DNA from: Copromyces sp. CBS 386.78
Lineage: Eukaryota; Ascomycota; Sordariomycetes; Sordariales; Sordariaceae
Assembly: GCA_030685235.1 (NCBI GenBank)
Contig: MU839082.1
Location: 1-64,000 of the forward strand
DNA length: 64,000 nt
Direction of reading: 5' to 3'
Shown here piece after piece: positions 21,061 to 31,569 of this stretch. Both the position numbers and the translations under genes were made by a program. Positions within the stretch are counted from its first letter, which is position 1. Each line of letters opens with the position of its first letter. The notes beneath the pieces were generated by a model. That model was given only the letters and a program-made list of their open reading frames with translations, was not told where the DNA came from and did no database searches.

Positions 21061-22719
21061 TTTGATGGTGTTGAGTGTGAAAGATTTGTAGAGTGTTTTT
21101 GGTGATAGTTGTGGGTTGAATTGCTTGAGAGCTGCTTTTGCTTTGATGCTCGTCTTGTACATGAGTGACTTGCTTGATGGAGGAAAAAAAGATTGCTGGG
21201 TTGAGAGGAGGAGGAGAGGTTCTTATATACACGAAATCACTGACGTAAACTAGCAGCTCATATCAGATTGAGGCTCCATTCTTTGGAGTCTGTGAGTGTT
21301 TGCTTTCATCCCATCCTTCCCTTTGCATCCCGCAGAGATCCCCAAAATGCAAGATGGTGATGTCAACATGATGCCAAACTGCATTTCAGATGACAGCCAA
21401 GGTCGATCATCGAACGGCAAGTTGCAGCCTTTTGGTCAATGATTGAAACTTCATCAAATTCTGACAGGCAGAAATTCGGTTCGATCCGTTCCATCGACCC
21501 CAGTTTGTCCCCTAGAGACAGGAGCTCCTTGCGGAAATTGGATATGTCAACAATGCCGAGTCGTTTTTGGAGGTGCCAAGCCTTTCTGCGTTCGGCAGCT
21601 TCCAGGCTCCAGCGGGGTCAAGGCAAGAGCGCTCTTTGTGAGTGGTCGGGAGACCCCTGCAGCCCTTTCTGCACTAGTCGAAGCGTCATAGCAACGCGGG
21701 GAATAAGCTCCCTGGGCCCCACATCAGCCCCATATCAAAAAGAAACTCCAAAATCAGCTCGTCATGATTTCTTTTGTTTTGTTTGCAGCCTTCCGCTCGA
21801 TTCGTAACAGACGGAATGAAAAGAAGAACCTCCAAGTCCACGGCGATCCGCATCGCTTTTGTTTGTTCACCACGTTTGTTTTCTCCGGACTTTCATTTCC
21901 GCCCAGCCACCTCGTAATCGATCGATCTGAGGTCGGTTGAGGTAGGCACGTCGATGCGCGAAACCAGCACTAGCCAATGCGGTGGACTTGATGCTGTGAA
22001 ATTGCATGGCAAGTCAAGTTTTGATGAAGTTGCGGCTCGAACAATCTGCCGGACTCGATAGGTATGTTTAGGCTACAACTGGTCGACCAACTGCTCCAGA
22101 ACAAAGTCTTGAAACAACTCATCCATCGCTACAACATGTGAGCGAGGGATAGACGACATGCTCAAAGATTCGAGGGTATTGATCTCCTTTCCATGACCCG
22201 TCATCAGGAAATCCAGAGCGGGAAATCCAGATCAGATCGATGGTTGAGCCGTCAAGGTGCCTGGATCGAATCATTCCTTCCTTCGGATATCGGCGACCTA
22301 GATCGACAACTCATCTCTTTGTTCGCTGAGGGAGGAGCAAAGTGCTTTGACGGAAATTGGAACTCCACAACAGACAAGATGTCAGACTTATATGTCTTTC
22401 GGGAGGAAAGAGCCATGGGCCTTCGTTATTCACTCGGAGCAACTGGGCACCCCTTGCCGTTTCTTCTTCACACATATGTCGACCACCTCACAACTAAGCG
22501 ACAGCAAAGCAAATCAGTTATTAGTCTATCGAAAAGCACAGTCTTAACTTGTTCCAGCTATCCAAAACCAACAATCATTATGCCAAAAGGAACTCGTCCG
22601 ATGACGTCGCGCACAAACAAATTTCTGGAACTTTCCGAAAAAAAAAAAAAGCATCCTGAACCCACGGCAGAAACCTCGTCACTAAAAGATAACAAAACCC
22701 CAGTACAGTCTCTTCCACT
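21061..22719. other. con-10 upstream region, up to the 3' end of con-13
   Basis: This 1.66-kb region holds the con-10 leader and promoter and, at its far end, the 3' UTR of con-13. It includes a run of 13 A at 22638-22650. Known con-10 control involves several upstream activating and repressing sites in Neurospora; I cannot place them by eye. An ORF at 22193-22816 (+) overlaps the con-13 tail and is rejected. Confidence 0.55.
21222..21230 (-). promoter_or_regulatory. TATA box of con-10
   Basis: On the minus strand this reads GTATATAAG, about 165 bases upstream of the ATG. It predicts a 5' leader of about 130 bases. Confidence 0.6.
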
Positions 22720-23876
22720 TCAGGCTCTGAACTTGGTGCCCTTCTTACCCTTGGTCTTCTTCTCGGCCGCCGGCTTCGCGGGAGAAATGCCGGCCGCCAC
22801 CTCGGCGTGGTGCTGAAGCTCCTTGACCAGCGCATCGTGCTTCTTCTGTTTCTCGTCCGGCAACACTGGGGCCTTCACGGCCGCGACGCCATCAACATCC
22901 TCCGCCGCATCCGCAGTCCGGAACGCTGGGCAGTTGCCACTGGCCTCTGCATCGGGGCCCATGCACACCGTGGTACTGTTGGCATTCTGGTCAGAAGGTG
23001 GTTATCAAACAAAAGGAGCATGTTGAAAATTACTTACTCCTTGATCCAGTAACGATCGCACATCTGTCCAGGCTTCTTACGCCAGAGACCGTCCAACTGT
23101 CCAACCACCTTTTTGACCTGATCGACCATGCAGCTGACATTTTGGCTTGTATAGATGGACTGTACCGTACCATGATATCCAGCCATGACTCCCACCTGGG
23201 CATATGCCTCGAGCCAGCTGGCCTTGGAGTAGCCGTCTGCGACGCAAGTTCCCTTGAGAACGGTATCCTTCCAGTTCTGCGAAAGGGAGTACCAATCGTT
23301 GAGCGACGCCCCGGCAACGTGACGGTCAAGGTTATGGCTGAGTTCATGGAAGAATACGGACTCCTTGTTGCCGCAGTCGCCAAAGAAATAGTTGTGAAAG
23401 CTGTCGCTGTAGGCTGAGCAGTAGTCTCCCGCAAAGCTGGAGACATAGCCATTCCACTGGCGAGCCTTGACGGGGAGTTGGCCGACACGCTGCGCAATGG
23501 TGTCGATTGTCATGGGCGAGTTGTTGCATCGGCAGACCGTCGTGGGAATGGGGCACTATTGTCAAGTAAGCACAAATCTTGAAGCCGAGGAACAACTTGT
23601 ACGTACATCCGAGTATGTGACATCATACACTTCGAGATCGTACGGGTTGCAGTAGTTGTGGTGGACAGCCGTATCATAGCATAGCTTTGGTAACGTGCCC
23701 CAAGCCCATTGACTCTTGGTGTATTGTACCGGAGTCAAACCCTGAAGCCCACCGGGCGAGTCCAAGATGTCGAGGCCGCCGAACTTTTCGCCCATGGTTT
23801 TCGGGGGGCCGTCCTGGGCCAAAACGGCTGGTACAACGGCTGCAAGCAGCAACACGAAGAAAGGAGCCTGGGGCAT
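22720..23876 (-). CDS. con-13: Conidiation-specific protein 13-like secreted protein with an HExxH motif
   Basis: Three exons on the minus strand, 23876-23607, 23555-23038 and 22975-22720, encode 347 aa. Exon 3 must start at 22975, using the second AG after the branch site, to keep the frame; the first AG at 22987 would shift it. A signal peptide (residues 1-20, cut near VLA-QD) precedes a Cys-containing domain with HELSH at residues 160-164, a following NLDRH, and WLEAYAQ with Glu206. HExxH plus a downstream Glu in an ExxAQ setting is the layout of gluzincin metallopeptidases. The C-terminus is lysine-rich (KKTKGKKGTKFRA). The name rests on size, secretion and the neighbouring con-10; con-10 and con-13 are, as I recall, linked in Neurospora crassa. 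It is probably co-expressed with con-10 during conidiation. Confidence 0.82.
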
Positions 23877-25073
23877 TTTGTGATGAAGTTACAATACGAC
23901 AGATGTGCCTTTTTGGACGAGGTACTAGGTTGCTTATTCGAGCTACGGCTTCGTGTTGATGGTCGTTTTTGTGTTGGGGATCCCCAGTCCTTCTTATATC
24001 CCTTGCTTTGTCATTTGGATGGGATTTGGTTCATCAGTATCACTAGGTGTTGACACACACCATCACGAACCATCACAGCCAACGTACCTCTTCATCCTCT
24101 TTCGGAACAACGCCGTGAACGAGGCGCAATTGCCATTCACAGGTGACATCGACCTTGTTTCTACCCCTGCGATGAACTCCGCTACGCCAACAATTCGGCA
24201 TCATGGCTCGTCGGTTTAAGACTCGGCAAACGAGTATCTTGTAATACGGAATCGTCAACCGTGGATTTTTTTTGGTTGTAAGCCATCGGCCGGCCGTGTT
24301 GTCGCCCTTCTGGGCCAATATTTCGGTATTGGCCGATAAGTCTCGGCAACCAACCGCAGCGGTGGTGATAGTCTTGGGCCTCGCTCACTCGCACCTCCTC
24401 CAAAGTTGGCAGACTTCAATATCTCAGAGTCAAATTCAGCGCCGAACGGTCGGTATACGGTCCACAGGCGGCATCTGCCCGATACTGAGACAGAATGGGG
24501 CCCTCGAAGATTGCCCTTGGAAGTCGAGAGAATGGTCGATATGAGAAGATGGCAACCGTGGCAGCCTAATAAGTTCGTATCGAGCGGGAATACCGTCTAC
24601 CAAGCCGAACGCAGAGACCGATTGCCAAAAGTCATTGATTCATGCGGTGTTCCAGATGACAAGATCTCTTGTCAGGTCTGAGGCGTTGAGGCTGAAGTGC
24701 GCATGGTGGACCACAAGCTACGGGCAATTATCCGAACGGGTATCGTATGTCGCACAAGGCTGCTATTCGATTCGATATCCGATGCCGAGTACTTCCATAT
24801 CCAGGTTGCTGAGTAGACTCTCTAGGCTTGCTGCACAAGCCATTGCTTATGTGTCTCTCAAAGTTGCAGTCAAGCTAGAAGGTTAGTCATGATATTGGGA
24901 AGAACATGATTCTCAATTGAGAGGTGACGGCAGGTATTCAGAAGCGCATCCCACCATTGCCCCCTTCTTCTCCTGCTGTTGACGTCGGTGGCTAGCGGGA
25001 GTCTGCAATATTGTGGTACTGTATTATCATTATGTCTAGCTGCTACACTTCCCCTGATTCCAAACGTGTCTCT
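23877..25073. other. con-13 upstream region; no gene recognised
   Basis: This 1.2-kb region carries the con-13 promoter near 24000. ORFs up to 90 codons on both strands have no recognisable content. Confidence 0.55.
23994..24000 (-). promoter_or_regulatory. TATA box of the con-13 gene
   Basis: On the minus strand the site reads GATATAA(G), about 120 bases upstream of the ATG at 23876. It matches the TATA form of the GH43-type gene. Confidence 0.55.
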
Positions 25074-25674
25074 TCAGTAGTCCTCCTCCGAAAACCTGTC
25101 TTCCCAGCCTCGCTCTTCCAGCTCAATGCCTGTTAATGTCTGATCACTCCCTGGCTCAGAAAACAGCACATTTTCTTTGCCGCAATGCCAATGATACCCA
25201 CTCCAACGTTCGTGAAGTGCCCACCGGTGAAAGCCATCCTCACAAGATATTTGGACCTCCTTCAAGTTCTGACAGTAATCAAAGTTTACAAAAGGGGACA
25301 TACCTTCAAATAGCCGGTCTCTCGAATCGTACCTGAATTTAAGCCCTTTGAAATGACGCTGCAACACGCCGGAATTTCCCGGGAAAAGTCTATCCTCCAA
25401 CATCGATCATATCGATCTCCAAATTCAGTCATACATAGCGGTTCTCGCCGCGCTCCCGTTGGGCCCCGACCTCGGAGAAGGGCTTTTTGTACAGTCCGAT
25501 ATTGCGGGCCTCTCGGCAGGCATGTAGTATCGCTGGTACCTGAGTAGGCGACCGCATGCGCACGCTCTTGCCTGTGAACCCGATCTCGACGGTGCGAGGC
25601 TCGACGGTGAGTTCCCATACCCGAGCACGGAGCTCCCATGGGAGGTAAGGGAAGAGGTGGAAAGTCGTGGCCAT
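25074..25674 (-). pseudogene. Broken 2EXR-domain (F-box-like) protein gene
   Basis: The frame from 25674 encodes a typical start of fungal 2EXR proteins: FHLFPYLPWELRARVWEL, then TVEPRTVEI and VPAILHACREARNIGL. It reaches RYV and then meets TGA at 25429-25431, where relatives normally have tryptophan (RYVW). Conserved-looking sequence (LNLEIDMIDVGG) continues in the same frame to a second stop. The homology then appears to move to another frame, open from 25403 to the stop at 25074 and ending in EERGWEDRFSEEDY. An intron from the GTATGA at the first stop would delete conserved residues and does not restore the second frame. I read it as a decayed gene with one nonsense and one frameshift change, or as an assembly error. 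The function of 2EXR proteins is unknown. Confidence 0.65.
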
Positions 25675-26326
25675 GGCTATTCAGCTACGTGCTTTTTGTC
25701 GATGGTCTTGTTGGTTGTTGTTGGCAGCAGCGCATATGATGCTATTAACTACATTGTCCGTTATCACCCCTGAGATCTCATAGTAATGCGATCAAAAGAA
25801 AAGGAAAAAAAGAGAAACAAAAAAAGAGAGAGGAAAGAAGAAGAAGAAGAGTATTCACGTGGCAATGCGGAGAATGGAGCCTCCCTTGTATGAAGGAACT
25901 GACATCCACGAGGGACGGTAGACATTGCTTAAAGGTTTTATATGTCAAGACTACGAGTACGAACAGCAAAGCTCCTGATGACATCAAGACATTACACGCA
26001 GCGGTCCATGGGATATTTGAAGACGACGTTACGTAGTGCACGTTCGGCCTACCGCGACAGGCTTAGGTCCACTAACCAGGCAGGCAGCAGTCAGTTATTG
26101 AGCACTCATCCTGCTGTTCGGTAGTGAGTCAACATGTTTTCTCGTATGTGCTGTGTTTTTACCCACAAATGTTCATATGCCTGTTGACAATAGTTTAATA
26201 TAACGTGATGCATTTCGAAACCGAAACCGGGACATGGAGAAATTTGGTGTGAAGGGGAGCATTGTTGTGCTTGCTTCCATATAAGCTCTAGGTCGGAGTG
26301 AATCCTGCATCAAATAATAACCATTC
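25675..26326. other. Intergenic region with a polypurine tract
   Basis: It lies upstream of tRNA-Ser. Bases 25793-25852 are an almost pure A/G tract ending in (GAA) repeats. No gene is recognised. Confidence 0.6.
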
Positions 26327-26408
26327 GGCGTGGTGGCAGAGTGGTCTAATGCGCAAGACTAGAAATCTTGTTCCTTCGGGAGCGTCTGTTCGAATCAGGC
26401 CCACGTCG
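26327..26408 (+). tRNA. tRNA-Ser (anticodon AGA)
   Basis: The acceptor stem GGCGTGG pairs with CCACGTC (one G-U). A short D arm (GCA/TGC) follows. The anticodon stem CAAGA/TCTTG closes the loop CTAGAAA, giving anticodon AGA. A long variable arm (TCC..GGA type) marks a serine tRNA, and the T arm GTCTG-TTCGAAT-CAGGC folds well. There is no intron. A T-rich stretch after position 26430 can serve as the RNA polymerase III terminator. Confidence 0.93.
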
Positions 26409-28304
26409 CACGATGACCATTAACAAAAAAATTTTCACTTATTTTTCTGTTGAATATTAAATGTTTTTCGTTCGTTCCTTTTTTCTTCTGTCTGTTTTCC
26501 ATTTTCTCTCTTTTCCTCTTCACATCATTATAGCTTTCCAGTATCTTTTCACAGTTCTCTCAAATCAGGACTCGCCCATTTCAGGAAGGGAACGTTGTGT
26601 GATTGCGTTTATTTTATTTCTTGATCTTTCTATCGTGATGCATGCATGTCCTTGAGTCTCTGATCTACCTCTACATACCAAGGGTCGCCCAATTGTATGA
26701 ACATTAGGTTGCTTCCTTCCTTCCTTCCTTCCTGATGTTGCTCAAAGAACAACATAAATATCTACTCTCCTGAACTCCGGGATGGGTATTTCTACAAACC
26801 CCAACACCACAGGAAGCAATACCCGCCAAATGCTCACAATTGAATCACAAGAGCCCCGTCCTCATTGAAACTCTTAAAAAGCGAGCTATACCTCTTCGTA
26901 CCAATCCTGCCAGTTTTATCATTTAGTTAGCCACCTCAGAAAATATTAAATTTTTCTGGTATATTGGCTGGTGGTTAGCCTCCTCAGGTTGATTGCCTTA
27001 GTTGTGGGCTCATGGCAACCCCGTGTATGCATTGGGGGTTTGAAGACGCCATATCATGGGTGGGGGCTGGCGAGGCGGGGAAAGATATGAATTAAACACC
27101 TCTCGAAGAGTCCTGGCTGCATATTCTCCGTTTTTCGAACCTAAATGGTGGATTGACAGGAGTCTTGATACCTAGGAGATTACCATGAGCGGGTGAGCCG
27201 TTCAGTTGGTGACATGTCAATAGGGACACTGCTACTTCTACCGTGCAGTTAGTTTGCGATAGGATCTTCGGCTCGGACTCGTCCAACATAACATGTCCGG
27301 AATCAAGAAGGAAATACCTTTTGGGCTCCATGCCTACCTGTAACAACGGCGTGGAGAAATCATATTTCGTTGCTTCTAGGCATCGCGGCTGCGTAAGGCT
27401 GGAGTGCAGAAGAAATAGGAACAAGTCCAGCGTGCCCGGGGGAACCGCGAACGGTACCGAACACTCGGGACTGGACTATAACCTGACTGTTTGACTGTCC
27501 TCAAACAAGGTATAGTCGGTACCAGAGGGGAGGACTCTAAGGGGTTGGTATATTCACTCCGCGGCTTATACTGTATTCGATGTCTGGGACTCGAAGTTTC
27601 CAATTGGAGTCCCGTACTTCCTTGGAGGTGATTGGCCCTGTTAATCGGCTATAGACGAGATCTCGAGGATGACATTCTTAAAGCGTATCAACAAAGCATC
27701 AGGGTTCTTGACAGCCACTTTCAAACCATCATCTGCAGAGTCGCCGTTCATGCCGCCGTTCCGAACGTTTGGAAGTGGGAGAATGCGTGTTTCTAATTCT
27801 GGAATGTTTGTTTCGTTATTCTGTCCCTCATCCCCCGGTGAAGATCTTGTTTCAGGGACGAGCTTACCGCATCATAGGTCTCTATTAGTAACTTGTGGTT
27901 CGCATTTGGGCTTCCCATCGGACATTCCTTGAATTGGCGCCTCGAGTTCGATATGGTGTCTTAATCATGGCCTGATCCTAGATACTGCGAGTCGTAACCA
28001 CGGTGCCCCCCTGCTCCTCCGCAACTACTGTGTACATGTGTGGGCGTTTCGCTCCGTGTTGTTACCAACCCGCCCGAGACATGCACCCGCTAAATAGATC
28101 TTCGGGGTTTAGTTTTGGCCATATCAATCGTCACAGTGGATACCCCATATGGAGTATTTCAAAAGCATGGGGTAGTTGAGAAGCGGTTTGATCGTATGCC
28201 AGTTGACATTCAAAAGGCCTAAGAGCCTTGAATAGTGTACAAGACAAACAACGTCGGCGAGCCTTAGCCTAGTTTCCCTCCATCGCCTTCATTGATCACT
28301 TCGC
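26409..28304. other. Intergenic region of 1.9 kb, no gene recognised
   Basis: It contains a TTCC microsatellite (26711-26734) and AT-rich patches around 26930-26960. ORFs up to 110 codons have no family features. Confidence 0.55.
26711..26734. repeat. TTCC microsatellite
   Basis: Five consecutive TTCC units, read directly, flanked by GC at the start and TG at the end. Confidence 0.8.
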
Positions 28305-29462
28305 TCACTGCAAGAAAGTGGCTGGAACCTCAGGGCCTAGAAGCAGTCAGTTTCGTCAATCCTTGCGGGTACATCATTATTCTGTCACTTACCCCAAACG
28401 TGTAGGTTGTCAGGAGCTGCCTTTGTGTTATGTGTGGGCTCATTCATATCAAGGAGATCACCATCCACATAGTGCTCGAGAATGAAGCCGGATGGGTCGA
28501 ACCAGTAATCAAAAATCTGGCTGCCCATTACATGTCGTCCAACACCCCAGCAGTTCTTGTAGCCTTGATGACGAAGCCAGTCGTGACCGAGCACTTGGGT
28601 GTCGAAATCGTGGGTCTCGAAGGACGAGTGGTGGACGTGCATCTTGGGACCCTCGAAGAAGAAGAAGCAGTGGTGGTCTACAAGGTCGCTTCCGCGGTTG
28701 AGTCTGAAGAAGACGGTCTTGTTGACACCCTCATCGTTGTGGACAAGCTAGGTATATGTGTTAATCTTCCGTCCGATGTCCAACATACACTAACATACGT
28801 ACCTCACTAGGGAAGAAGTTGAAGTATTTGGTGTAGAAGTCGTAGCACGCGGCAAAGTCGGTTACACACATGCCGAAGTGGCCCAGCTTATGAACCGGCG
28901 CTGGTCGCTTCTTGAAGCGTTGGAACTCGTTGACTCCGCGATTCTTCTCGTTAGGCTGACGTTCGTGACGAATTAGCCAACCAATCACAGGGTTTACCGT
29001 GAGAGAAGCCCTACTTACAAAGTTGAACCGCACAATGGGAAAGTCAACATCCCGTCGCTCGACCGGCGTCTGGCCATAGACGAGATGGAAGGGGAACTTG
29101 TCGACAGGGTCATAAAACGTTACACATTTTCCACCGCCAGGGGCATCTGTGAGGTCGTAGATATCGGTGGCTTTGCACTCGCTGGGGAGTGTTTTGGCTG
29201 CTTGCATCAGGTCCTCCATCGACTCGACAACGAAGGCAGTGCCGCCGAACTCGTCCTCATCTGACGCCTCGAGGCAAAGAACGAATGGGTCGGTGCCATA
29301 ACCGCGGTAGTATGTCTTCTTGCCAACCTCGGCAGTCTGAGCGAAGCCGAAATCTTCGGCAAACCTCTTGGCGTCGTCGATGTTCTTGTGCTTATAGTAG
29401 ACATGGGCGATGCGCACCAAGTTGATCTTGTTGAGCGGAGTGGCCGGGAGTCCGGAAGCCAT
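28305..29462 (-). CDS. Extradiol dioxygenase-like protein of the VOC (glyoxalase) superfamily
   Basis: Four exons on the minus strand, 29462-29019, 28955-28803, 28747-28393 and 28336-28305, encode 327 aa with the frame kept at every join; the last exon gives the final ten residues. Two vicinal-oxygen-chelate modules are visible, at about residues 16-145 and 168-300. The second carries the likely metal ligands: His174 (LGHFGMC), His238 or His239 (VHHSSFE) and Glu290 (FILEHY). It also has the pattern GRHVMGSQIFDYWFDPSG. This fits type I extradiol enzymes such as 2,3-dihydroxybiphenyl or catechol 2,3-dioxygenases, which open catechol rings using Fe(II). The first module has lost these ligands, as in other two-module members. 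It may help degrade aromatic compounds in the cytosol; the substrate is unknown. Confidence 0.85.
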
Positions 29463-30789
29463 GATGTCACTGAGGCGACTGGGGTATAAGTCTAGGGGGT
29501 ATTCGGTCTATGGGATGAGGTCGTTGGTAACTGGAGCTGTGGTGTTAAACTTTGTCAATGAGACTTTGGAGAAGAAGGGAAACTTTTCAGAGGGGAACCA
29601 TGGTGTGTATAAGAAGACGGCACGGGGCTTGATCTGTTCCCGAAAACCCGTGACAAGGTAAACTTGGCGCACGCTTCTCCAACTCGCGAGAGATCGGGAC
29701 CTGAGCATGTCCCCTTTGGCGTGTGCCGGGCGGTAAGGTATGGATCTGTGAAGATAACCTCACCTAGCAAGCTCAGCTTCGGTACCCCATAGTTCGCTGT
29801 TAGGTAGTGTTCACGCGGGGATCAGTGGGGTAAGTCCAGATGCGGTGCCAGCAAACGTGACGGCAGTTGAATATCGGACAACCTGCAATGCCACCAAGAC
29901 ATTCTGTACTCCACGATGCCAGCCATGTATGTCGGGATTGCTGTGATGGAAAGCCTCGATTGTCCAATGGCGGGTGCCGGCTAAACTCGAGACTTGGCCA
30001 TGTCAGGCCATCAAAATGCACAACCAGAGAAGCAATTCTGGTAACAAGTCTGCAACTTTCAGGCTGATTGAGGCAGTTCGATGCTATTGCATGCCTGGAC
30101 ATGACCGCAAGTATGACAACCCGGAAGATTGGCGTCAGGAGTAGCGGGAGAGGGATGAGAGCAGCAGCACCACCAGACGAACCGCAATCGGCCAACTCGG
30201 CTGCGAAAGGCCATTGCGCTTGAAGACATTCATGGTTGTTCCGTCGTTTTCGAGGGAATTGGAGAAATGGAAGAGACGGGAACGGATTGACGAAGCCAAG
30301 CACTTCAGGAAAGAATACTAAACCTCACCCGTGCTAGCTGTACCCTAACCCTGCAATATCCCCGCCTTACTCAGGTCGCGGTCAGCTGTAGCTACCATGT
30401 TTGTTTAGTCATGCGGGGAAGGTCAAGTGGGGTTACATTAGATTTCGGGGAACACTGGACGACACCAGTGACACATTTCGGAGTGTCATTGGCACACTTG
30501 TCCAACTCAACGTCCTGCGAAAACATCCTCAGTCAGCAATTGTCAGCAACTCGTGATCACGATACGCAAACTCACCAAATCTAAGTAGTTATCCCCATCT
30601 ACTCAACCTCGGGAACAACTCATTGGAGCACTGAATCCTCGCCCCACGGGAACTTCCGGTTTCGCTTCCTCTTGCGGCTTCGTCTGCTGCAAGCACCCGC
30701 AATTGACATCCTCACCTGCATCAACCAACGTTGCCAGCCATATCCTGTATCACAAGCCAAGTCAACAACACCGCCTCATAAACCCAAAA
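29463..30789. other. Divergent intergenic region, no gene recognised
   Basis: This 1.3-kb region separates the dioxygenase gene and the phosphatase pseudogene. ORFs up to 167 codons are seen but have no family signature. It should hold both promoters. Confidence 0.55.
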
Positions 30790-31569
30790 ATGCCACGCAA
30801 ACTCTCAAAGTCCAAAAACGTCTACGCCCCGGCCTCTTCCTCCTCACACTCAACCACCAACCTCCTCCTCCCCTACCCCCAAAACGCCGGTCTCCCCCCC
30901 TTCCTAACCGACGGCCTCCCCTTACCTTCCCTCGTCGTCCTCGACCTCGACTACACTTTGTGACCCTTCTACAGCGACTGCCACCCCTGGCCACCCCTTC
31001 GCGCGCTGAGCGGTTCCGTGCTAAGCGACCGCAACGGCGAGCATTTTAGCTTTTACAAGCACGTGCCCATCATCCTGCACCTGTTGCAGGTTGCGGGGGT
31101 AAAACTGGCTGTCGCAAGCAAAAGCCCCGTGGGCGATTTGTGTAGGGAAATGTTGAAGATGTTGAGGGTTCCGGGGGGTCTGCCGACTAGTGTGGAGGGG
31201 TTTAGAAGGAAATCGGCGGGAGGGGCTAACGGGGAGGGGGAAGACGATGGTAAGGATGGGAAGAAGACAAAGGGAGGGTCTTCGAAAGAGTCGTCAGCAG
31301 GGGGGTTGACGGATGAAAAGGGGAGGAAGACGATCGAGCTTTTTGATGGTGGACTGGAGATTTATGAGGGGACAAAGTTGCGACACTTTGAGGTCATTCA
31401 GCGACGAACGGGGATACCGTACGAGGAGATGCTCTTCTTTGACGATGAACGGCCGAACTTGGAGGTGGAGAAGGTGGGGGTTACGATGCAGTTGATTAAG
31501 GACGGGTTCGATTGGGAGGAGCTGGAGAAGGGGATACAGAAGTGGAGGGCTAATAGGGGGATTGCGTAG
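30790..31569 (+). pseudogene. Magnesium-dependent phosphatase MDP-1 family gene with an in-frame TGA
   Basis: One frame runs from the ATG at 30790 to the stop at 31569 (259 codons before the end), interrupted only by TGA at 30961-30963 (codon 58). The sequence before it, VVLDLDYTL, and after it, PFYSDCHPW, together form the MDP-1 signature, in which tryptophan normally stands at the TGA. The two aspartates are the nucleophile and acid/base of the HAD superfamily. Further downstream SFYKHVP, LAVASKSP and EEMLFFDDE match HAD motifs II to IV. An insertion rich in Gly, Lys and Asp lies before the last motifs. Nothing else is broken, so the change is recent, or an assembly error, or tolerated by readthrough. 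MDP-1 acts on phosphotyrosine or glycated-protein phosphates. No intron can remove the TGA. Confidence 0.82.

Noticed and set aside
22193..22816. 207-codon plus-strand ORF between con-10 and con-13
   Set aside because: It overlaps the con-13 coding end in antisense, crosses a poly-A tract and shows no domain-like sequence.
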